Assembly (NCBI GenBank): GCA_947495075.1
Contig: CANLXH010000005.1
Span: forward strand, 1-64,000
Length of the DNA stretch: 64,000 nt
DNA from: an uncultured Croceitalea sp.
Lineage (GTDB): Bacteria > Bacteroidota > Bacteroidia > Flavobacteriales > Flavobacteriaceae
Direction of reading: 5' to 3'
The notes under the pieces are model-generated. The model was given only the letters and a program-made list of their open reading frames with translations. It had not been told where the DNA came from and did not search any database. Numbering within the stretch: position 1 is the stretch's first letter; every line of letters begins with the position of its first letter. The position numbers and the translations under genes are program-made. Of this stretch, positions 25,678 to 34,669 are shown piece after piece.

Positions 25678-26988
25678 ATGAAAACACTAGATAGAATACC
25701 TACGGGAAAGATAGAGCGTGCTGGTAAATTGGTTAAGACTGGTGTTAAAATAGGCGGTAATTATGCAAAATACTACAGTAAAAAACTAGTTAATCCAGAT
25801 TTGAATAAGGATGAACTTAACGAAGATAATGCAAGTGATATCTATGATGGATTAAAGAGTTTAAAAGGAAGTGCTCTTAAGGTGGCACAAATGCTAAGTA
25901 TGGAGAAAAACCTCCTGCCAAGTGCTTATGTGGAGAAATTTTCTTTATCACAATTTTCAGTTCCCCCACTTTCTGCGCCTTTAGTTAGAAAGACTTTTAA
26001 GAAATATCTTGGTAAATACCCAGAGGATATATTTGACTCTTTCGAGAGAGATTCTGTTAATGCAGCGAGCATTGGCCAAGTGCATAAAGCTACAAAGGAT
26101 GGTAAAAAACTAGCAGTTAAGATTCAATATCCAGGAGTTGCACAAAGTATAAGTAGCGATTTAGCTTTAGTAAAGCCAATTGCTATCAGGATGTTTAATT
26201 TGCAGGGGAAAGATTCTGATAAGTACTTTAAAGAAGTTGAAAGTAAGTTAGTAGAAGAGACAAACTATATTTTAGAACTAAAGCAGAGTAAAGAAATAAC
26301 TCAAGCTTGTACAGTAATTCCAAATATGGAGTTTCCAAAGTATTACCAAGATTTATCTAGTGAGCGAATTATAACGATGGATTGGATGAAAGGTCAACAC
26401 CTTAGTGAATTTGCTAAAGCTGGTTTTAAGCAAGAGATAGGTAATAAATTAGGGCAGGCACTTTGGGATTTTTATATGTACCAAATCCATGGATTAAGAA
26501 AGGTCCATGCAGACCCTCATCCAGGGAATTTTTTAGTGAGTCAAGAGAATACTTTAATTGCAATAGATTTTGGCTGTATTAAAGAAATCCCAGATGAATT
26601 TTATATCCCATATTTTGAGTTGGCCCAAAAAGAAAACATCAATAATGATGAGGTCTTTATGGAAAAGCTATACGAACTTGAAATATTAACACCAACAGAT
26701 TCACAAAAGGAATTAGACTTTTTTACAGCTCTTTTTAAAGAGATGCTTAGTTTATTTACTTCTCCTTTTCATGAAGAAGAGTTCGATTTTGGTTCTGATA
26801 TCTTTTGGGCAAAAATTGCCGATTTAAGTGAACGTTACTCAAAAAACGAACAAATTCGAAAAATGAATGGTAACCGTGGTTCTAAACATTTTCTATATAT
26901 GAACAGAACTTTCTTTGGTCTTTACAATCTTTTACATGATTTAAAAGCTAAGGTTTCTGTAAATAATTTTAGACAATATTTGAATTAA
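25678..26988 (+). CDS. AarF/ABC1/UbiB kinase family protein
   Basis: 436 residues from ATG 25678. UbiB-type signatures: KGSALKVAQMLSMEKNLLP (the KxGQ-like motif, here KVAQ), NAASIGQVHKA (Ala-rich loop), LAVKIQYPG (ATP-site Lys), HADPHPGNFLV (catalytic loop) and AIDFGCIKEIP (DFG). UbiB/ABC1 atypical kinases support quinone synthesis or lipid transport; quinone here would be menaquinone. Alternative upstream starts would overlap the regulator gene and lack support. Confidence 0.93.
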   Translation: MKTLDRIPTGKIERAGKLVKTGVKIGGNYAKYYSKKLVNPDLNKDELNEDNASDIYDGLKSLKGSALKVAQMLSMEKNLLPSAYVEKFSLSQFSVPPLSAPLVRKTFKKYLGKYPEDIFDSFERDSVNAASIGQVHKATKDGKKLAVKIQYPGVAQSISSDLALVKPIAIRMFNLQGKDSDKYFKEVESKLVEETNYILELKQSKEITQACTVIPNMEFPKYYQDLSSERIITMDWMKGQHLSEFAKAGFKQEIGNKLGQALWDFYMYQIHGLRKVHADPHPGNFLVSQENTLIAIDFGCIKEIPDEFYIPYFELAQKENINNDEVFMEKLYELEILTPTDSQKELDFFTALFKEMLSLFTSPFHEEEFDFGSDIFWAKIADLSERYSKNEQIRKMNGNRGSKHFLYMNRTFFGLYNLLHDLKAKVSVNNFRQYLN

Positions 26989-27097
26989 TTATTTCCTCCA
27001 TTGTTTAAAATAAATCTGAATGTTTTAGTAGCATAAATTTATTTTTTACTTTACCGATTCAAATACTCAATTTTAATGGGTCTCAAATACATTTCTT

Positions 27098-28105
27098 ATG
27101 TACAATTCTAAAATTATTGGCCTTGGTCATTATGTTCCAGAAAATGTTGTCACCAATGACGACTTATCGAAATTAATGGATACAAACGACGAATGGATTC
27201 AGGAGCGCACAGGTATCAAAGAAAGAAGGCATGTTATAAAGGGGGAAGATACCACCACAACCATGGGGGTTAAAGCAGCTAAAATAGCAATAGAACGGGC
27301 CGGAATAGATAAAGATGAGATAGATTTTATAGTTTTTGCAACTTTAAGTCCAGATTATTACTTTCCAGGACCAGGAGTTTTAGTACAGCGTGATTTGGGT
27401 ATTAAAACCGTTGGTGCCTTAGATGTTAGAAATCAATGTTCAGGATTCGTATATGGTATTTCCGTTGCTGACCAATACATAAAGAGTGGAATGTATAAGA
27501 ATGTTCTGGTAATTGGCTCAGAGGTGCATTCTACTGGTTTAGATATGACAACTCGAGGGAGAGGAGTTTCCGTAATTTTTGGAGATGGTGCTGGTGCTGC
27601 AGTAGTTAGCAGGGAGGAGGACACTGCAAAAGGAATTTTATCTACGCATTTACATTCAGAAGGTCAGCATGCAGAAGAATTGTCTTTAATCGCTCCTGGA
27701 ATGGGCAAGCGTTGGGTTACAGATATTATTGAAGAAAATGACCCTAATGATGAGTCTTATTTTCCATATATGAATGGACAGTTTGTATTTAAAAATGCAG
27801 TAGTTCGTTTTAGTGAGGTAATTATGGAAGGTTTACAAACAAATGGACTAACCCCTGCTGACATTAATATGTTGGTTCCACATCAAGCAAATCTTAGAAT
27901 TTCGCAGTTTGTCCAAAAGAAATTTGGACTATCTAATGATCAGGTTTATAATAATATTATGAATTATGGGAATACAACTGCCGCCTCTATCCCAATTGCG
28001 TTAACTGAAGCTTGGGAAAAAGGAAAAGTTAAAGATGGAGATTTAGTTATTCTTGCTGCTTTTGGTAGTGGTTTTACTTGGGGAAGTGTAATTATAAGAT
28101 GGTAA
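27098..28105 (+). CDS. 3-oxoacyl-ACP synthase III family protein (FabH-like)
   Basis: 335 residues, ketosynthase III fold. Catalytic triad visible: Cys114 (NQCSGF), His262 (PHQAN), Asn292 (YGNTTAASIP). N-terminal GLGHYVPENVVTN and WIQERTGIKERR are typical of FabH-like enzymes. FabH condenses acyl-CoA with malonyl-ACP to start fatty acid synthesis; however the long acidic stretch IIEENDPNDESYFPYM and its place away from other fab genes mean it may be a paralogue with another acyl substrate. Ends with its own strong terminator. Confidence 0.88.
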   Translation: MYNSKIIGLGHYVPENVVTNDDLSKLMDTNDEWIQERTGIKERRHVIKGEDTTTTMGVKAAKIAIERAGIDKDEIDFIVFATLSPDYYFPGPGVLVQRDLGIKTVGALDVRNQCSGFVYGISVADQYIKSGMYKNVLVIGSEVHSTGLDMTTRGRGVSVIFGDGAGAAVVSREEDTAKGILSTHLHSEGQHAEELSLIAPGMGKRWVTDIIEENDPNDESYFPYMNGQFVFKNAVVRFSEVIMEGLQTNGLTPADINMLVPHQANLRISQFVQKKFGLSNDQVYNNIMNYGNTTAASIPIALTEAWEKGKVKDGDLVILAAFGSGFTWGSVIIRW

Positions 28106-28108
28106 AAA

Positions 28109-28137
28109 ATAAACCCTAGCTATATAGCTAGGGTTTT
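28109..28137 (+). terminator. Intrinsic terminator of the KAS III gene
   Basis: Palindrome AAACCCTAGCTA-TA-TAGCTAGGGTTT followed by TATT; starts 3 bases after the stop codon. Confidence 0.85.
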
Positions 28138-28279
28138 ATTGATTTCTTTGATTAAGAACTAACCAACCAATTTCTAACTCAAGAGAAATCAATTACTAAA
28201 AAGACGATTTTTAACCTGTCATGTTACACCAAAAGGTTCCTTTAACAGTTTTTAACTATAATAAAGTTGTGAAAAAGAG

Positions 28280-28313
28280 AACCCTGACTTCTAAAAAGAT
28301 GCCAGGGTTTTTC
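28280..28313 (+). terminator. Second terminator-like hairpin, no gene assigned
   Basis: AACCCTG / CAGGGTT stem with a 16-base loop and a following T5 run (then CATTG). It lies 140 bases past the KAS III terminator and 140 bases before the next gene, which reads in the same direction. It could end an unannotated small RNA or serve as a backup terminator. Confidence 0.6.
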
Positions 28314-28455
28314 ATTGATAAGCTATACTAAACACTAACCATTAACTATAAAAAATACAGTCTTACCAATGATTTAATTTTTATCCTATTACCAATAGAC
28401 GATATTTTTTCTAAATCGTTACGACTTTTACCCTAGTTTAACAGATAAATAACAA

Positions 28456-28815
28456 ATGAAAACAACTTTAGTTTTTGGAGCTTCCTTGAAAACAAATCGC
28501 TACAGCAATATTGCTATTCATCGGTTACTACAAAATGACATTAAAACAGAAGCATTTGGTTTAAGAACTGGTACTGTGAGTACGGTGCAAATTAAAACCA
28601 ATTTAGAAGATTTTAAAAATATACATACCATTACATTATACATGAACCCTACTCGACAAAGCGAGTATTACTATCGTATTATAAAACTAAAACCCGCACG
28701 CGTTATTTTTAATCCGGGAACAGAGAATCCTGAATTTTATAAATTATTAAAAGAAAAAAATATTCAAGTTGAGGTTGCTTGTACTTTAGTATTGCTAGCT
28801 ACAAATCAATATTAA
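28456..28815 (+). CDS. CoA-binding domain protein
   Basis: 119 residues, one Rossmann-type CoA_binding_2 domain: TLVFGASLKTNRYSNIAI (glycine-rich loop replaced by GAS), ARVIFNPGTENPEFYKLL and VEVACTLVLL near the end. Single-domain proteins of this family are widespread; they bind CoA or a nucleotide, and no activity is assigned. It converges on the thioredoxin/MsrA-like gene with a 13-base gap. Confidence 0.88.
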   Translation: MKTTLVFGASLKTNRYSNIAIHRLLQNDIKTEAFGLRTGTVSTVQIKTNLEDFKNIHTITLYMNPTRQSEYYYRIIKLKPARVIFNPGTENPEFYKLLKEKNIQVEVACTLVLLATNQY

Positions 28816-28828
28816 AAATATAAATCTA

Positions 28829-29821
28829 TTACTTGCTAGCAATAAAAGAAGGTAACTCTCTCATCATATAATCCCAAGCATCCTTAAAAGGTATATTCAG
28901 TAAGTTTTTTTCTTTTTTTTCTTTCCCTTCAATTATTTTCACAAACCAGGCCCGTTGTTTTGGAGATAAATATTTATCTCCTGTTTTGCCACTCCCAATT
29001 GCACTATTTATTTTAGTTTGCTGTAGTTCTGTTAAGGGTACATATCTGTAATCTGTATGCCTTAAATAGTAATGTATATCGTTAGAGGCAGGTCTATAAG
29101 CTTCATTATTATCTACAGGTTTAAAACTATGGAGTTTTGCATAGGAATCCAAAGTTGCCTCGTCTACAACAGAAGAATCATAGGTTACTTTAACTACTTC
29201 ACCGTTCATAAAACCAGATTGTGTACTCAGTACACCATCTACTTTTGCAAGTTGCTTTTCTCCAGTCCAAAAACAATACATTTTAAAAAACTTGTCCTTT
29301 GATTTTCCCGATGCGGATAATTCTTGCCCTAGCAATTCTAAATAGTCCGGGATTGTCTTACCATAAGATTGCAATGCTTCTACCATACTTTTTTGTAATG
29401 TTTTTGCTGAATAATCACCACTTATTCTGCTCACTACGTTTCTTCCTTTGGTATTTATGATACGAACTACTGGATTGTTCCAACTAGGCTCATTAAACTT
29501 GTCAAGAATAATCTTGTCCTTTCCACCTTTATTATTGTAAATAGCCAATGGAATAAACAAATTTTCAATAGCTTCTACCATTAATGGATTGCTTAGAACA
29601 TTATGCCCATAATTACGACAAGTACTACATCCAGGTACTTCTTGAAAAAGAATTAAGATGTCTTTCTGTTCTTTTTTGGCTAAAGTAATGGCTTTATCAT
29701 AATCTCTATGCCATTTTACATTTCCTAATTCTTTAGGCTGATTATAGTTAAATTGCGCATAACTTTGAAACGTAATTACTACATTTAAAAGTACTAAAGC
29801 TACGGCTGTTAATTGCTTCAT
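28829..29821 (-). CDS. Exported thioredoxin-domain protein fused to an MsrA-like domain
   Basis: 330 residues from ATG 29821, with signal peptide (ends FQSYAQ). Residues ~35-155: thioredoxin fold with VPGCSTCRNYG (Cys65, Cys68). Residues ~178-300: MsrA-like part, YCFWTGEKQLAKVDGVLSTQ, SGFMNGEVVKVTYD, against the family motif GCFWGAE, so the reactive Cys183 and the Glu are kept but the leading Gly is Tyr. A plausible role is reduction of methionine sulfoxide in exported proteins with a built-in electron donor. The ATG at 29845 falls within the promoter box 29839-29846 and is not used. Confidence 0.8.
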   Translation of the reverse strand: MKQLTAVALVLLNVVITFQSYAQFNYNQPKELGNVKWHRDYDKAITLAKKEQKDILILFQEVPGCSTCRNYGHNVLSNPLMVEAIENLFIPLAIYNNKGGKDKIILDKFNEPSWNNPVVRIINTKGRNVVSRISGDYSAKTLQKSMVEALQSYGKTIPDYLELLGQELSASGKSKDKFFKMYCFWTGEKQLAKVDGVLSTQSGFMNGEVVKVTYDSSVVDEATLDSYAKLHSFKPVDNNEAYRPASNDIHYYLRHTDYRYVPLTELQQTKINSAIGSGKTGDKYLSPKQRAWFVKIIEGKEKKEKNLLNIPFKDAWDYMMRELPSFIASK

Positions 29822-29838
29822 TTGATATAATTTTAAAA

Positions 29839-29846
29839 CAAACATA
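29839..29846 (-). promoter_or_regulatory. Candidate -7 promoter box for the thioredoxin/MsrA-like gene
   Basis: Reverse strand reads TATGTTTG, a TAnnTTTG match 17 bases upstream of the ATG at 29821. It covers the alternative ATG at 29845. Confidence 0.5.
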
Positions 29847-29903
29847 ACGGTGAAAGTTCACAAAAAAATAACAGGAAGCATATTCACAGAAGTTTAACTT
29901 TGA

Positions 29904-30131
29904 TTAGCCTGTAGGAAGTGAATCAAATTCGTTTCTCTTATTTTTAAACCAAAGCTGCATTGCTTCAGGAGATTCCATAAGAGTTTTCATTTCATTCATG
30001 GCTTCAAGGTGGGTTGCATCATTTTTTTGAAACATTTCCATACCGTGTGCTTTACTTAATTCAGCAATTTCTTCGAAGGTATTCGCACTAAATTCCATGT
30101 CACATGCTCCACCTAATTGCTTGCAAGTCAT
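29904..30131 (-). CDS. DUF1059 family small protein
   Basis: 75 residues; MTCKQLGGACDMEFSANTFE with Cys at 3 and 10, followed by EEIAELSKAHGMEMFQKND, is the DUF1059 pattern (predicted small metal-binding protein). The family is often ~55-60 residues; here a further 20-residue helical tail is present. It follows the symporter gene by 30 bases in the same direction and may be cotranscribed. Confidence 0.85.
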   Translation of the reverse strand: MTCKQLGGACDMEFSANTFEEIAELSKAHGMEMFQKNDATHLEAMNEMKTLMESPEAMQLWFKNKRNEFDSLPTG

Positions 30132-30161
30132 CTTTTTTATGATTTTATTTTTTAATCGGTT

Positions 30162-31628
30162 CTAGAATTTTCTTTTATCTCTTATTAGCCACAGCCCGAT
30201 AAATGTTAGTAAACCATTTAAAGGTAATAGCTCGTAACCTACTACATAACCGCCAAGATAATTAGCGTCGATATTACCTATAATGGTTATTACAACTACT
30301 GATAATACTGCTACAAGCCAAACATAATTATCTTTAATTTTATGCTTTGTAAAGATACCAAAAGCAAAAAGCCCTAAAAGAGGACCATATGTATAGCCCG
30401 CTACAATCAAAAGACTATCAATTACATTGCGACTTAAGATATACTTGAATGAAATGATGACAAGAACGAGTGCTATACTCATGATAATATGCGTCTTTTT
30501 TCGTGTACTTTTTTGCTCAGCTTCAGATTTTTTATCTAGGCTTAAAAAATCTACACAAAAAGATGTTGTTAAAGATGTTAAAGCACTATCTGCACTGCTG
30601 TAAGCTGCGGCAATTAAGCCTAACATAAAGGTGATGGAAAGGGTTAATCCTAGTCCACTATTTAATGCTACTTCCGGGAAAAGTAAATCGGTCTTTGGAG
30701 CGCCATCCATTAAGGGAATAGCAATTCCATTTTGTTTGCTATAAATAAATAGTAAGGCCCCTAAAAGCATAAAAAGAAATGTAACCCCTACCAAAACAAA
30801 ACTGAAAGAAATCATGTTCTTTTGGGCATCCTTTAAGTTTTTACAGGTTAAATTTTTCTGCATCATATCTTGGTCCAGCCCAGTCATACAGATGGTGATA
30901 AACATTCCACCAAGAAAAGACTTTATAAAATGATTTTTAGCTAAAAGACTGTCTGTGAATAGAAACTTGTTATAATTCTTTAATTCATCAGATGCTAAAA
31001 ACTCCCCAAAAGTCCAATCTAACTCTCTATTAATTAAAATAATTGATAAAATAACTGCGACAATCATGAATGTAGTTTGCAAGGTGTCTGTCCAAACAAT
31101 CGTTTTTATGCCTCCTCTATTTGTATAAATCCATATTAACGCAATAGAAATTACCACGGTAATCTCAAAAGGAATTCCAAGATCATCGAAAACAAATTGT
31201 TGTAAAACAATTGCAACTAAATAAAGTCTAAAAGCAGCTCCTAAAACACGAGAAACAAAAAAGAAAAATGCACCAGTTTTATGGCTAACATGACCAAATC
31301 TTTCTAAAAGATACTCATAGATTGAAGTTAAATTTAATCTGTAATATACAGGGAGCAAAATAAATGCTACCACAAAGTAACCAACTAGATAGCCTAGTAC
31401 TACCTGCATATAGCTAAACTCTGAAGCCTCTACCCAACCTGGGACCGAAATAAAAGTTACTCCAGAAAGCGATGCACCTACCATACCAAAAGCAACTAAA
31501 TACCAGGGAGATTTTTTACCAGCCTTAAAAAAATCTGAATTTGAGTCGTTTCTCCCAGTAAAATATGAGATTAGCATTAGCACTAAAAAATAGCCCGCAA
31601 TAAGCAATAATATCTGAATGGCTGACAT
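30162..31628 (-). CDS. Sodium:solute symporter family transporter
   Basis: 488 residues with about 13 transmembrane helices. [20 protein letters not shown] and [20 protein letters not shown] at the N-terminus and [20 protein letters not shown] in the middle are SSS family signatures (the latter includes the Na2-site Ser residues). Substrate cannot be predicted; related Bacteroidota transporters act on sugars, sialic acid or amino acids. Divergent from recR with a 67-base spacer. Confidence 0.93.
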   Translation of the reverse strand: MSAIQILLLIAGYFLVLMLISYFTGRNDSNSDFFKAGKKSPWYLVAFGMVGASLSGVTFISVPGWVEASEFSYMQVVLGYLVGYFVVAFILLPVYYRLNLTSIYEYLLERFGHVSHKTGAFFFFVSRVLGAAFRLYLVAIVLQQFVFDDLGIPFEITVVISIALIWIYTNRGGIKTIVWTDTLQTTFMIVAVILSIILINRELDWTFGEFLASDELKNYNKFLFTDSLLAKNHFIKSFLGGMFITICMTGLDQDMMQKNLTCKNLKDAQKNMISFSFVLVGVTFLFMLLGALLFIYSKQNGIAIPLMDGAPKTDLLFPEVALNSGLGLTLSITFMLGLIAAAYSSADSALTSLTTSFCVDFLSLDKKSEAEQKSTRKKTHIIMSIALVLVIISFKYILSRNVIDSLLIVAGYTYGPLLGLFAFGIFTKHKIKDNYVWLVAVLSVVVITIIGNIDANYLGGYVVGYELLPLNGLLTFIGLWLIRDKRKF

Positions 31629-31681
31629 AAAATCAATTTGCTAGCAAAATACAAAAAGCTATTTTGATAGATGTAAAATCG

Positions 31682-31689
31682 TAATTTTG
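31682..31689 (+). promoter_or_regulatory. Candidate -7 promoter box for recR
   Basis: TAATTTTG fits TAnnTTTG only 6 bases before the ATG at 31696; TTTTG lies 15 bases upstream (31662-31666). If used, recR mRNA would be nearly leaderless. Confidence 0.45.
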
Positions 31690-31695
31690 TAAATA

Positions 31696-32316
31696 ATGGA
31701 ATATTCATCTAAACTTCTTGAAAATGCAGTATATGAAATGTCACAATTACCTGGTATTGGTAAGCGAACTGCACTTAGATTAGTTTTACATTTATTAAAG
31801 CAACCAGAAGAAAGAACAGCATTTTTAGCTGGGGCATTAATGAAACTTAGAGAAGAGATAAATTTTTGTAGTTCTTGTCATAATATTTCTGACACTGCTT
31901 TATGCGAAATATGTGCCAATCCAAAACGAGACAACAGTTTAGTATGTGTAGTTGAAGATATTAGAGATGTAATGGCAATAGAAAACACTTCTCAATACCA
32001 AGGCTTATATCATGTTTTGGGAGGTAAAATTTCTCCTATGGAAGGTATAGGGCCGCAAGATTTAAATATTAATTCATTGATAAATAAGGTGAAATCTGGA
32101 GAGGTAAAAGAACTAATTTTCGCATTAAGTTCTACGATGGAAGGGGATACCACCAATTTTTACATGTATAAGCAATTAGAAGGTATAGATGTTACTACTT
32201 CTACAATCGCAAGAGGAATATCGGTAGGGGATGAATTAGAATATGCGGATGAGGTTACTCTAGGAAGAAGTATTCTAAACCGTGTTCCTTTTGAAAGTTC
32301 TATAAAGGCAAATTAA
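31696..32316 (+). CDS. recR: Recombination mediator RecR
   Basis: 206 residues, full length. Helix-hairpin-helix [17 protein letters not shown] (~18-34), C4 zinc finger [16 protein letters not shown] (~56-71), Toprim domain with [14 protein letters not shown], and C-terminal Walker B-like region. RecR acts with RecO/RecF to load RecA on gaps. It is monocistronic between a divergent symporter and the E2 gene. Confidence 0.96.
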   Translation: MEYSSKLLENAVYEMSQLPGIGKRTALRLVLHLLKQPEERTAFLAGALMKLREEINFCSSCHNISDTALCEICANPKRDNSLVCVVEDIRDVMAIENTSQYQGLYHVLGGKISPMEGIGPQDLNINSLINKVKSGEVKELIFALSSTMEGDTTNFYMYKQLEGIDVTTSTIARGISVGDELEYADEVTLGRSILNRVPFESSIKAN

Positions 32317-32389
32317 TTTATTATAAAATTTGAGGATTAAAAGAACGTTATTTAATACATAAAAATTAATGATAGGGCTATTATTTTGT

Positions 32390-32397
32390 TATTTTTG
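32390..32397 (+). promoter_or_regulatory. Candidate -7 promoter box for the E2 gene
   Basis: TATTTTTG, a TAnnTTTG match 37 bases before the ATG at 32435. No clear -33 box. Confidence 0.45.
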
Positions 32398-32434
32398 CAA
32401 AATATAAGCGACAATCGATACGTTAATTAGGAAT

Positions 32435-33793
32435 ATGTCAAAATTTGAATTGAAATTACCGCAGATGGGAGAGAGTGTTGCAGAAGCAACACTAACTACT
32501 TGGCTTAAAGAAATTGGTGATACTATTGAAATGGATGAAGCCATTTTTGAGATAGCTACAGATAAAGTAGATTCTGAAGTTCCTAGTGAAGTAGAAGGAA
32601 CTTTAATTGAAAGACGATTTGAAGTAGATGACGTAATAAAAGTTGGCGACGTGGTTGCTGTTATAGAGGTAGAAGGTGAAGGCAATGAAGTTCCAATGGA
32701 TAGTAACGCAGCTCCAGTTGTAGAAGAAGCAGTGGAAGAACCTATTGCTCAAATACAACAACAAGTATTTACAGCAAAAGAGACAGCTTTAACACCAGTA
32801 CAGGATTTCTCTAGTTCGGAGCGTTTTTATTCTCCTTTGGTAAAAAATATTGCTAAAGAAGAAGGGATATCTATTGCCCAGTTAGATACCATTCCGGGAA
32901 CTGGAAAAGAAGGCAGAGTTACTAAACATGATATTTTATCCTTTATTGAAAATAGAGGAACAAATGAAAATGCTCCAAAAGAAGAAGTCATAAAAGAACA
33001 AGAGGCACCAACTCTAGAAATAAAACAAACTGCAAAACCAACCCATGCAACTTCAACTAAAACAAGTACTGTTCAAGTTTCGGGTGGTGATGAAATAATT
33101 CCTCTATCGCGGATGGGTAAATTAATAGCCCATCATATGGTAGAAAGTGTTACTACTTCTGCACATGTACAGAGCTTTATAGAGGTAGATGTTACTAATG
33201 TGGTTAATTGGAGAAATAAGGTTAAAAAATCTTTTGAAGAAAGAGAAGGTGAGAAACTAACCTTTACACCAATTTTTATGGAGGCAGTGGCAATTGCTAT
33301 TAAAAAGTTTCCTCTTATTAATGTTTCTTTAGATGGTGATAATATCATCAAGAAAAAAAATATAAATCTTGGTATGGCTGCGGCATTGCCAGACGGTAAT
33401 TTAATTGTTCCTGTTATTAAGAATGCAGATCAATTAAATCTAGTAGGTATGGCTAAAACAATCAATGATTTGGCTAATCGTGCAAGAAATAACGCATTAA
33501 AACCAGACGAAATTAGAGAAGGAACTTACACAGTGACTAATGTTGGTACTTTTGGTAGTGTTTTTGGTACTCCAATAATTAATCAGCCTCAAGTAGGTAT
33601 CCTAGCTTTAGGAGCAATTCGTAAAATGCCATCTGTAATAGAAACTCCCGAAGGAGATTTTATAGGTGTACGTAGTAAAATGTTCTTATCGCACAGTTAT
33701 GACCATAGGGTTGTAAATGGGGCGCTTGGCGGAATGTTTATAAAAACAGTGGCTGATTACCTTGAAGCTTGGGATGTTAACCGTGAAATTTAG
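32435..33793 (+). CDS. 2-oxo acid dehydrogenase E2 (dihydrolipoamide acyltransferase)
   Basis: 452 residues: one N-terminal lipoyl domain (lipoyl Lys44 in ATDKVDSEVPSE), an acidic linker, a peripheral subunit-binding domain (~133-170, GKEGRVTKHDIL), and a C-terminal catalytic domain (~220-450). Active-site motif reads SHSYDHRVVNGALGG: His is kept, but the usual Asp of HRxxDG is Asn. The complex type (pyruvate, 2-oxoglutarate or branched-chain) cannot be fixed from sequence; the lone gene, without E1/E3 neighbours, fits the branched-chain/general E2 of Flavobacteriaceae. Confidence 0.9.
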   Translation: MSKFELKLPQMGESVAEATLTTWLKEIGDTIEMDEAIFEIATDKVDSEVPSEVEGTLIERRFEVDDVIKVGDVVAVIEVEGEGNEVPMDSNAAPVVEEAVEEPIAQIQQQVFTAKETALTPVQDFSSSERFYSPLVKNIAKEEGISIAQLDTIPGTGKEGRVTKHDILSFIENRGTNENAPKEEVIKEQEAPTLEIKQTAKPTHATSTKTSTVQVSGGDEIIPLSRMGKLIAHHMVESVTTSAHVQSFIEVDVTNVVNWRNKVKKSFEEREGEKLTFTPIFMEAVAIAIKKFPLINVSLDGDNIIKKKNINLGMAAALPDGNLIVPVIKNADQLNLVGMAKTINDLANRARNNALKPDEIREGTYTVTNVGTFGSVFGTPIINQPQVGILALGAIRKMPSVIETPEGDFIGVRSKMFLSHSYDHRVVNGALGGMFIKTVADYLEAWDVNREI

Positions 33794-33866
33794 TTATTAA
33801 AGAATAATCAATTTTACCTGTCATCTAATTTTTGTTACTACTGCTAGGCAGCTGTAACCTAAAAAC

Positions 33867-33874
33867 TATCTTTG
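33867..33874 (+). promoter_or_regulatory. Candidate -7 promoter box for the exonuclease gene
   Basis: TATCTTTG, a TAnnTTTG match 18 bases before the ATG at 33893. The -33 region is unclear. Confidence 0.45.
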
Positions 33875-33892
33875 TGGAAATAAAACTTCACA

Positions 33893-34669
33893 ATGCAATT
33901 AAAACTGACTAAGCCAATTTGCTTTTTCGACTTAGAAACTACAGGTATCAATGTTGCTAAAGATAGAATTGTAGAAATTTCTATTCTAAAGGTTTTTCCA
34001 AATGGTAATAAAGAAAGTAAAACGTGGTTGGTGAATCCAGAAATGGAAATACCAGCAGAAGTAATTGCTGTGCATGGAATTTCTAATGAAAAAGTAGCAA
34101 ACGAGCCAACTTTTAAAGAACTGTCTAAAGAAATTTATCAAATGATAAAAGACAGTGATTTAGGAGGCTTTAATTCTGATCGTTTTGATATTCCCTTGTT
34201 AGCTGAAGAAATGTTACGTGCTGAAGTGGATTTTGATATGAAACATACGGTTTCTGTAGATGTACAGACTATTTTTCATAAAATGGAAAAACGTACGCTT
34301 GGGGCTGCATACAAGTTTTATTGTGATAAAGATTTGGAAGGAGCACACAGTGCAGAAGCAGATACTATGGCCACATATGAAGTATTGCTCTCACAATTAG
34401 ACCGTTATCCAGAATTAGAAAATAATATAAAGAAGCTTTCAGAATTTACTACTAGAAAGCAATCACTAGATTTTGCAGGCTTCATTGGAGTGGATAAGAA
34501 TGACAATCCCACATTTGCATTTGGTAAGCACAAGGGCAAAACTGTAGATGAAGTTTTGGAAAAAGAGCCAGGTTATTTTGGTTGGATTTTAAATGCAGAC
34601 TTTCCCCTGTATACTAAAAAGGTCTTAACACAATTAAAGTTGAGCAAGCTAAACAATAAGCTTTCATAA
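33893..34669 (+). CDS. DnaQ-like 3'-5' exonuclease
   Basis: 258 residues. DEDDh exonuclease motifs: FFDLETTGI (ExoI, D and E), GFNSDRFDIPLL (ExoII), and GAHSAEADTMAT (ExoIII, with H and D). The last ~60 residues (PTFAFGKHKGKTVDEVLE, FGWILNADFP) match the small domain added to many Bacteroidota exonucleases of this type. It could proofread or act in repair; it is not part of a polymerase operon. The stop overlaps the next start by one base (TAATG). Confidence 0.92.
   Translation: MQLKLTKPICFFDLETTGINVAKDRIVEISILKVFPNGNKESKTWLVNPEMEIPAEVIAVHGISNEKVANEPTFKELSKEIYQMIKDSDLGGFNSDRFDIPLLAEEMLRAEVDFDMKHTVSVDVQTIFHKMEKRTLGAAYKFYCDKDLEGAHSAEADTMATYEVLLSQLDRYPELENNIKKLSEFTTRKQSLDFAGFIGVDKNDNPTFAFGKHKGKTVDEVLEKEPGYFGWILNADFPLYTKKVLTQLKLSKLNNKLS

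Larger units (their letters stand above)
28106..28455. other. 350-base intergenic region with two hairpins
   Basis: Contains the terminator of the KAS III gene (28109-28137), a second terminator-like hairpin (28280-28313) without a recognised gene before it, and ~140 bases of AT-rich sequence before the CoA-binding protein gene. The 28140-28280 interval has no reading frame of note. A further small transcript ending at the second hairpin is possible; I see no good TAnnTTTG box for it. Confidence 0.5.
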
